Positions 58,854 to 64,000 of a DNA stretch of 64,000 nucleotides are shown one piece after another. The notes under the pieces are model-generated. The model did not search any database and had not been told where the DNA came from. It worked only from the letters and a program-made list of their open reading frames with translations. Position 1 is the stretch's first letter. Every line of letters starts with the position of its first letter. The translations under genes and the position numbers were made by a program. The DNA is from Verrucomicrobiia bacterium (GTDB lineage: Bacteria > Verrucomicrobiota > Verrucomicrobiia > Palsa-1439): assembly GCA_035577545.1 (NCBI GenBank), contig DATLVI010000022.1, forward strand, positions 62,001 through 126,000, written 5' to 3'.

Positions 58854-60233
58854 CTATGCGCCGATTCGCTCTTTGATCCGTCCCGCGATTTCGTCAGCGA
58901 ACGATTTGATCTGGTTGTGGTCGGGGCCTTCAATGAGGAGGCGGGCTTTGGGTTCCGTGCCGGAGTAACGGAGCAGGACACGGCCCCGGCCGTTGAGTTT
59001 GCCTTCGACCTCTTTGACGAGCTGCATCACGTCAGGAAGCGTGTCCCACGCGGGCTTGTCTTTCACTCTCACGTTCACCACGACCTGCGGAAACTTGGTG
59101 CACACCTTGCGCAGTTCACTCAACGTCTTGCCGGTGTCCATCATAATGCGCAACACTTGCAGCGCGCTGACGATGCCGTCGCCGGTGGTGGTGAAGTCAC
59201 GGAAGATCATGTGGCCGGATTGCTCGCCGCCGACGTTCAGGTCGTCCTGCAGCATCCGCTCGATAACGTAGCGGTCACCGACCTGTGTCCGCACGACCTC
59301 CCCGCCGGCCTGGTGAATCGCGTGGTCGAGTCCGAGATTGCTCATTACGGTGGCCACGAGTGTGTTCTTCTTGAGCGAGCCGCGCGCGAGCCAATCCAAC
59401 GCCGTGATCGCCAGCACGTCGTCGCCGTCGACGAGATTGCCCGCTTCATCGCACAACTGGACTCGGTCGCCATCCCCGTCGTGCGAGAGGCCGATGTCGG
59501 CTCCGTGTTCGCGTATCGCGCGGCAAACCACATCCGGATAGGTGCTGCCGCATTCCTTGTTGATGTTCGTGCCGTCGGGAGTGTCGTTGAGCACGGTGAC
59601 TTTCGCGCCCAACTCACGCAAGACGCACGGGGTGCTCTTGTACGTCGCGCCGTTGCCCGCGTCCACCACGACGCGCAGGCCCTCCAGCGTCATCCCTTTG
59701 GGAAAAGCCGCCTTCACAGACTCGACATACCGGCCGAGCGCGTCATCGATGCGCATGGCCTTGCCGATGGCATCGGCGGTCGGGCGAATCTTTTCGATCT
59801 TGCCGCTGAAAACCAAATCCTCGATCTCCTTCTCGATCGCGTCGTCGAGTTTGTAGCCATCATCACGAAAAAACTTGATACCGTTGTCTTCGTAAGGATT
59901 GTGAGAAGCGGTGAGCACGATCCCCGCGTCGGCGCGTAGCGAGCGCGTCGTGTAGGCGACGCCAGGGGTTGGCAGCGGACCGATGAGGAGCACGTCCACT
60001 CCCATCGAAAGGATGCCGGCGGAGACGGCGTTCTCCATCATATAGCCGCTCAGCCGCGTGTCCTTGCCGACAACGATCTTATGGCGGCCGTGCCCCTTGG
60101 CTACCGGAGTGCGCGTCTTGAAAACATGCGCTGCCGCGCGGCCGAGCTTCAGGGCCGTTTCCGAGGTGACCGGCTCGACGTTGGCCACGCCGCGGACCCC
60201 GTCGGTCCCGAACAACTTCTTGTCATTCCCCAT
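58854..60233 (-). CDS. glmM: phosphoglucosamine mutase
   Basis: A 459-residue phosphohexomutase: LFGTDGVRGVAN (residues 7-18), active-site Ser near 108 in VLTASHNPYEDNGIKFF, metal-binding DGDGDRVQLCDE, sugar-binding GGEQSGHMIF, and phosphate-binding RYSGTEPKARLLIEG. Converts GlcN-6-P to GlcN-1-P for peptidoglycan and LPS. Last of the folP-cdaA-cdaR-glmM set, five bases after cdaR; the conserved linkage with c-di-AMP synthase is known in Firmicutes. Confidence 0.95.
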   Translation of the reverse strand: MGNDKKLFGTDGVRGVANVEPVTSETALKLGRAAAHVFKTRTPVAKGHGRHKIVVGKDTRLSGYMMENAVSAGILSMGVDVLLIGPLPTPGVAYTTRSLRADAGIVLTASHNPYEDNGIKFFRDDGYKLDDAIEKEIEDLVFSGKIEKIRPTADAIGKAMRIDDALGRYVESVKAAFPKGMTLEGLRVVVDAGNGATYKSTPCVLRELGAKVTVLNDTPDGTNINKECGSTYPDVVCRAIREHGADIGLSHDGDGDRVQLCDEAGNLVDGDDVLAITALDWLARGSLKKNTLVATVMSNLGLDHAIHQAGGEVVRTQVGDRYVIERMLQDDLNVGGEQSGHMIFRDFTTTGDGIVSALQVLRIMMDTGKTLSELRKVCTKFPQVVVNVRVKDKPAWDTLPDVMQLVKEVEGKLNGRGRVLLRYSGTEPKARLLIEGPDHNQIKSFADEIAGRIKERIGA

Positions 60234-60238
60234 AAATT

Positions 60239-60928
60239 TTACGGCCTTTGTTCTATACCCCGCCCCGGCGTGGTGTCAACCGAGCGCCCCACGCCAATCC
60301 GTACGTCCACCTCCACCCAATGCCGCTGCGCAAGCCGCTCGGGAAACGCCAGCGGTGTCAACTCAACGCGCTCGCGAAACGAGGTGTGCCGCCCTGTTAC
60401 GTCGATGGGCAGGGTGGTGATATTGGCCATTCCGCTCAGGAGTGTCTTCGGTCCCCTCACTTTTACGGTCTCGGGCTGGGTAATCACGCGTTCGACGGAC
60501 AAATTGGGAGGCAGTTCGCCGCCGAGTTGTGGCTGCACCGGCAGGTTGCGCTCAATCATTTCGTCAACGTTGACGGTCACTTCCGCCGGATCGACTTCCG
60601 TCACCTGCACGCGCGGAGGATGTCGGACCGAGGACGGTGAGAGCCGCATGGTGATTGATCCCAATTGGTTGGTCCGGGTCAAATCCACCACCGCGGACAA
60701 ATCCTGCCGCGAGACTTGCCGCACGTCCTCGCGCGTGCCGCGCACGGTCACATTGACCGTCGCGGTGCTGGTGGCCAGCACGGTCAATCCCGTCTTCACC
60801 TTGACCTCCAACGGCACGCCGTTGATCGGGCGCCTGTCGCTGGTGATGCCCTTGACGAAAAACCACGCGCACGTCGCCAATACCAACGACGCCACTTTGA
60901 GACCCGCGTTATTGGAGATCCAGCCCAT
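60239..60928 (-). CDS. cdaR: CdaR-like YbbR-domain protein
   Basis: A 229-residue protein with an N-terminal span (residues 9-26) and YbbR repeats, e.g. NGVPLEVKVKTGLTVLATSTATVNVTVRGTREDV and VTEVDPAEVTVNVDEMIERNLPV. CdaR regulates the diadenylate cyclase at the membrane. Its ATG shares one base with the cdaA stop. Only about two YbbR repeats are present, fewer than in Bacillus. Confidence 0.85.
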   Translation of the reverse strand: MGWISNNAGLKVASLVLATCAWFFVKGITSDRRPINGVPLEVKVKTGLTVLATSTATVNVTVRGTREDVRQVSRQDLSAVVDLTRTNQLGSITMRLSPSSVRHPPRVQVTEVDPAEVTVNVDEMIERNLPVQPQLGGELPPNLSVERVITQPETVKVRGPKTLLSGMANITTLPIDVTGRHTSFRERVELTPLAFPERLAQRHWVEVDVRIGVGRSVDTTPGRGIEQRP

Positions 60929-61860
60929 TAACGCCGTGCCTCCCCGTGCCGCTCTTCACTGTGCTCCGCTTCCGTCTCCGCGTGGTCACTGAATCCCTCA
61001 GCCGTAGTGTCGATCACTTCTCCGGTTCCCGACCGTGTCTCACGGACCGACAGACTGCTGAACACACGCCGTCCCAGTTCCGCCAGCCAGTTGCCGCGAC
61101 GAGGAACGGAGATCAACGTCGTCGCCAGGAACGCCCGCAAACCGTCGGGATCGAGCCCCTGCACCAAATGGCCGCGGTGGGCGACGGAGATTTCGCCGGT
61201 CTCTTCGCTCACCACCACCACGACGGCATCCGAATCCTCGGTCAATCCCATCGCCGCACGGTGGCGCATCCCCGTACTCGCGCTCAACCCCTGCCTCTGT
61301 GTCAACGGGAACACGCACGCCGCCGCCACGATCTGATCGCCGCGCAAGACCACGCCACCGTCGTGCAAAGGCGTGTTTGGGAAGAAAATTGTCGTGAGCA
61401 ACTCCGGGGTGGCCTTCGCGCCAATCGGCACCCCGGTATCGGAGACGCCCCGGAAACCAATTTCGCGTTCGACTGCCATCAGGCCACCGCAACGCTTCTG
61501 CGACAGTGAGCGCGCGGTTTCCACCAGGACGTCGATCATCTCTCCGCGTTGCTTGGGACTCGAGAACAATTGGCGGCTGCCGACCTCCGCGAGGGCCCGC
61601 CGCAACTCGGGCTGGAAGATGACCAACACAGCGATGGCGAGGAAGGTGAAAAAGCGGCCGAGAATCCAACTGATCACGTCCAACTCGAACAGTTGCGTCA
61701 GGCCCACAATGACGAGCAGGACGATGATAAAACCGGTGAGCACCGCTGCCCCGCGCGTCCCGCGGAACAGCAAAAACATATAGTAAATGAATGCCGCCAG
61801 CAGCGCGATCTCAAAGACCGGCTTCCAGTACGCGGCGATAAATTCTGGAATGGTTTCCAT
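60928..61860 (-). CDS. cdaA: membrane diadenylate cyclase
   Basis: A 310-residue CdaA: three spans in residues 10-80, then the DAC domain with FFPNTPLHDGGVVLRGDQIVAAACVFPLT (DGA-type motif DGG, near 162) and GMRHRAAMGLTEDSDAVVVVVSEETG (RHR motif, near 192). Makes c-di-AMP from two ATP, which controls potassium and osmotic balance. A 50-residue polar C-terminal tail follows. Seven bases after folP. Confidence 0.93.
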   Translation of the reverse strand: METIPEFIAAYWKPVFEIALLAAFIYYMFLLFRGTRGAAVLTGFIIVLLVIVGLTQLFELDVISWILGRFFTFLAIAVLVIFQPELRRALAEVGSRQLFSSPKQRGEMIDVLVETARSLSQKRCGGLMAVEREIGFRGVSDTGVPIGAKATPELLTTIFFPNTPLHDGGVVLRGDQIVAAACVFPLTQRQGLSASTGMRHRAAMGLTEDSDAVVVVVSEETGEISVAHRGHLVQGLDPDGLRAFLATTLISVPRRGNWLAELGRRVFSSLSVRETRSGTGEVIDTTAEGFSDHAETEAEHSEERHGEARR

Positions 61861-61866
61861 TGATTG

Positions 61867-62703
61867 TTATCGGGCCTGCTGCACAGCTTCCACCATTCGC
61901 ACCACGTCAGACATCTCGGCCACGTCGTGCACACGCAGGATGCGTGCCCCGTGTGCCACGGCCCACGCGACGGTGGCGGCTGTTCCCCAAAGCCGGCCAT
62001 TTGCCTCACGCGCCGGCCCGGCTCCGACCGGGACGAGCACCTTGCCAATGAATGACTTCCGCGATGTGCCCACCAGCACCGGACAGCCCAACGAGCTGAA
62101 TTCCTCCAGGTGCGCGAGCAATCGCAAGTTATCCGCTACAGTTTTGCCGAAGCCGATACCGGGGTCAACGGCGATTTGTGTTTTTTTTAGCCCCTGCGCC
62201 TCGGCAAACGCGATTCGACCCGCCAGGAATGAGATTACTTCCGCGACCACGTCATCGTAACGCGGTTGTTGTTGCATCGTTTGCGGCGTCCCTTGCATGT
62301 GCATCAACACCAAGCCGGCCCCTGCGGTGCACACAGTTTCGGCCATCCGTGGATCGAACCGCAACGCGCTGACGTCGTTCACGATGCGCGCGCCCGCCAC
62401 CAGTGCCTTCTCCGCAACCGCAGCTTTCGTTGTGTCCACGGAGATGACCAAATCCCGCAAACATTCGATCACCGGCAGGACACGGCCCAATTCCTCATCC
62501 GTGCTCACGGACGTGGCGCCCGGCCGCGTGCTTTCCCCGCCAACATCGATGATGTCGGCCCCCGCTTTGGCCATGTCACGGGCGTGCGCAACAGCGCGGT
62601 CAACATCGAGAAATTTCCCGCCGTCGGAAAACGAATCGGGGGTGACGTTCAGTACGCCCATGGTGAGCGCGCGCGAAGTGTCCCATTGAAATGTCGCCGC
62701 CAC
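61867..62703 (-). CDS. folP: dihydropteroate synthase
   Basis: A 278-residue DHPS: TMGVLNVTPDSFSDGGKF (residues 15-32) and DIIDVGGESTRPGATSVSTDEE are the pterin and pABA/pyrophosphate sites, ISVDTTKAAVAEKAL, VLMHMQGTPQTMQ and DPGIGFGKTVADNLRLL complete the signature. Makes dihydropteroate for folate. First gene of the cda operon, and in many bacteria it follows ftsH; here ftsH lies 1.1 kb away with acuI between on the other strand. Confidence 0.94.
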   Translation of the reverse strand: MAATFQWDTSRALTMGVLNVTPDSFSDGGKFLDVDRAVAHARDMAKAGADIIDVGGESTRPGATSVSTDEELGRVLPVIECLRDLVISVDTTKAAVAEKALVAGARIVNDVSALRFDPRMAETVCTAGAGLVLMHMQGTPQTMQQQPRYDDVVAEVISFLAGRIAFAEAQGLKKTQIAVDPGIGFGKTVADNLRLLAHLEEFSSLGCPVLVGTSRKSFIGKVLVPVGAGPAREANGRLWGTAATVAWAVAHGARILRVHDVAEMSDVVRMVEAVQQAR

Positions 62704-62787
62704 ACACCCAGCTTACGCTACACGAAGACATACATAAACTGGAAAAACCTTGCCGGGCCGACGCGTCTTGTTAACGTGTGACGACAC

Positions 62788-63789
62788 ATGGCACTTCCCA
62801 ACCCATTCAGAGCCGTGGTCCTCGAGAACTCAAACGGCACTGTCCGTGCCGTAGTTAAGGAACTCCCTGTCAATTCCCTGCCGGAAGGTGACGTTCTTGT
62901 TTCCGTTGCCTATTCGAGTTTGAACTACAAGGACGCGCTCGCTGTCACCAACCGCGGCAAGATAGTGCGTCGGTTCCCGATGGTACCGGGCGTTGATTTC
63001 TCCGGCGTTGTAGCGGAGGCAACAGCAGGGCCGTTCCAACCCGGCGATCCGGTCGTGCTCACCGGCTGGGGTGTGGGCGAGGAACATTGGGGCGGGTTCG
63101 CACAACTCGCGCGCGTGAAATCGGAGTGGCTGGTACCGTTGCATCAGGGATTGACATCAAAACAGGCCATGCAGATTGGCACCGCTGGCTTGACGGCAAT
63201 GTTCTGCATCATGGCGCTGGAGGAACGTGGTGTGCGACCTGACAAGGGCGAGATCATTGTTACAGGTGCAACGGGAGGCGTGGGTTGTGTTGCGGTGGTG
63301 TTGCTGGCAAAACTCGGATACCGCGTTGTCGCCTCGACCGGCAAAGCCGACGCGCACGAGTTCCTGCAATCTCTTGGCGCACATGAGGTCATTGACCGTA
63401 GTGAGTTGGTCGCCCGGAGTGACAAGCCGCTGGAGCGGGGACGGTGGGCGGGAGCGGTGGATTCGGTCGGCGGGGAAACGCTCGCCGCATTGTTGCGACA
63501 GATGGACCGCGAGGGCTGCGTGACGGCGGTCGGCCTGGCGGGCGGCGCGGAACTTCATGCAACCGTTTACCCATTTATTTTGCGTGCGGTGAGCCTGGTT
63601 GGTATTTCTTCCGTGTACACAGCTACGGAACGCCGACGCGCAGCGTGGACACGGCTGGCGAGCGAATTACCAATGGAAACACTCGATCGTCTGACCCGGA
63701 CAGCGCGACTGATCGACATGCCCGCGCTGTGTGAGCAGATGATCGACGGAAAACTTCGCGGTCGCGTGGTGATCGATGTGAACGCGTGA
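62788..63789 (+). CDS. acuI: acrylyl-CoA reductase/YhdH-type quinone oxidoreductase
   Basis: A 333-residue medium-chain reductase without zinc: SSLNYKDALAVTNRGKIVRRFPMVPGVDFSGVV (residues 49-81), GWGVGEEHWGGFAQLARVK, and NADPH-binding VTGATGGVGCVAVVLLAKLGY match YhdH/AcuI. AcuI reduces acryloyl-CoA to propionyl-CoA. A plus-strand gene placed between ftsH and folP, both minus, which usually are adjacent; it may be an insertion. Weak ribosome site. Confidence 0.9.
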   Translation: MALPNPFRAVVLENSNGTVRAVVKELPVNSLPEGDVLVSVAYSSLNYKDALAVTNRGKIVRRFPMVPGVDFSGVVAEATAGPFQPGDPVVLTGWGVGEEHWGGFAQLARVKSEWLVPLHQGLTSKQAMQIGTAGLTAMFCIMALEERGVRPDKGEIIVTGATGGVGCVAVVLLAKLGYRVVASTGKADAHEFLQSLGAHEVIDRSELVARSDKPLERGRWAGAVDSVGGETLAALLRQMDREGCVTAVGLAGGAELHATVYPFILRAVSLVGISSVYTATERRRAAWTRLASELPMETLDRLTRTARLIDMPALCEQMIDGKLRGRVVIDVNA

Positions 63790-63805
63790 ACCGACCGCGA
63801 AACGC

Positions 63806-64000
63806 TCAGGCATTTGCCGGCGACGGCCCAATGCCGGGCGCTGGGAAAGCTTCGGGCTTGGGCTCTCCCTTGGCCTTCTCAGGCTGGGGCGCTGCCGGGA
63901 CGGACGCCGACAGTCCCGGAGGACGGGCGGGCGGGTTCTGGAGCTTGCCGGTATCAATGATTTCGGTGATCTCCGTCGCGTCCAGCGTCTCATATTCCAG
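63806..64000 (-). CDS. ftsH: FtsH metalloprotease C-terminus (gene continues off window)
   Basis: The last 64 codons are visible. LEYETLDATEITEIIDTGKL resembles the final helix of FtsH (LxxxETLDGEEI) and is followed by a Pro/Ala-rich tail ending PSPANA. FtsH is the membrane AAA+ zinc protease. Position next to folP and the cda operon is the usual one. Identification rests on this short segment. Confidence 0.65.
   Translation of the reverse strand: MEYETLDATEITEIIDTGKLQNPPARPPGLSASVPAAPQPEKAKGEPKPEAFPAPGIGPSPANA

Noticed and set aside
58287-59939. 550-codon plus-strand frame
   Set aside because: Begins inside the prepilin gene in another frame and continues antisense to glmM, whose active-site motifs are clear.

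Overview
The window looks like a chromosomal segment of a Gram-negative bacterium of the Verrucomicrobiota (Pedosphaera/Limisphaerales type). This is inferred from an exosortase (7577-8506) with a PEP-CTERM protein (56177-58054), a prepilin-like protein of the H-X9-DG type (58066-58812), a folP-cdaA-cdaR-glmM run, futalosine-route MqnD, HemQ, a bacterial deoxyhypusine-synthase homologue and many outer-membrane and TPR proteins. G+C is high, with a few visibly AT-richer genes. No 16S gene is present, so the assignment rests on gene content only.

Layout. (1) 1-6279, minus strand: a redox and electrophile-stress block. A TlpA/redoxin pair is followed by a long closely spaced gene run: peroxiredoxin, DsbA-like, DUF2630, Dps, membrane protein, DUF302, alpha/beta hydrolase, and an MhqD/MhqO-like pair, behind a good sigma-70 promoter. 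(2) 6365-9733: a CvpA-like protein, a two-gene operon of tiny membrane proteins, the exosortase and an iron-type alcohol dehydrogenase. (3) 9734-10842: a gene-free stretch full of dispersed repeats. (4) 10843-24672: an island of secreted and cytoplasmic alpha/beta hydrolases and oxidoreductases (epoxide hydrolase, Tat hydrolase, DUF305-propeller fusion, catalase-like protein, Zn-ADH, SDR, flavin disulfide reductase, RidA, glycosyltransferase, AKR, haloperoxidase). Four copies of one leader sequence and at least four fragments of deleted paralogous genes lie between them. (5) 24687-29886: GNAT-like, P-loop kinase, ABM monooxygenase, orphan peptide-type ABC permeases, a DUF2092 pair, tRNA-Ser. 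(6) 29896-41566, minus: glcF, a YadA-head/S74 surface protein, glcD, then an exopolysaccharide set (Wzy-like/TPR, Wza-like, Wzc-like kinase, beta-barrel) and mqnD. (7) 41662-54658: deoxyhypusine-synthase-like, metF, DUF4238, two protease-TPR fusions, cupin, LOG-like, GT2, beta-barrel, hemQ, cbiX, a GH99-like hydrolase flanked by direct repeats, TPR protein. (8) 54850-58812: a second repeat-filled gap, then a cobalamin riboswitch directly upstream of an unusual PEP-CTERM double protein and a pseudopilin. (9) 58854-64000: glmM, cdaR, cdaA, folP and the end of ftsH, interrupted by acuI.

The strongest candidates for something new are the B12-riboswitch-controlled surface module at 55983-58812, whose first gene encodes two exported proteins in one reading frame, and the hydrolase/oxidoreductase island with its repeated leader and deletion scars. 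A family of mosaic intergenic repeats links the two large gaps at 9.8-10.3 kb and 55.3-55.8 kb. All functional assignments are from reading the translated sequence; no database search was run.
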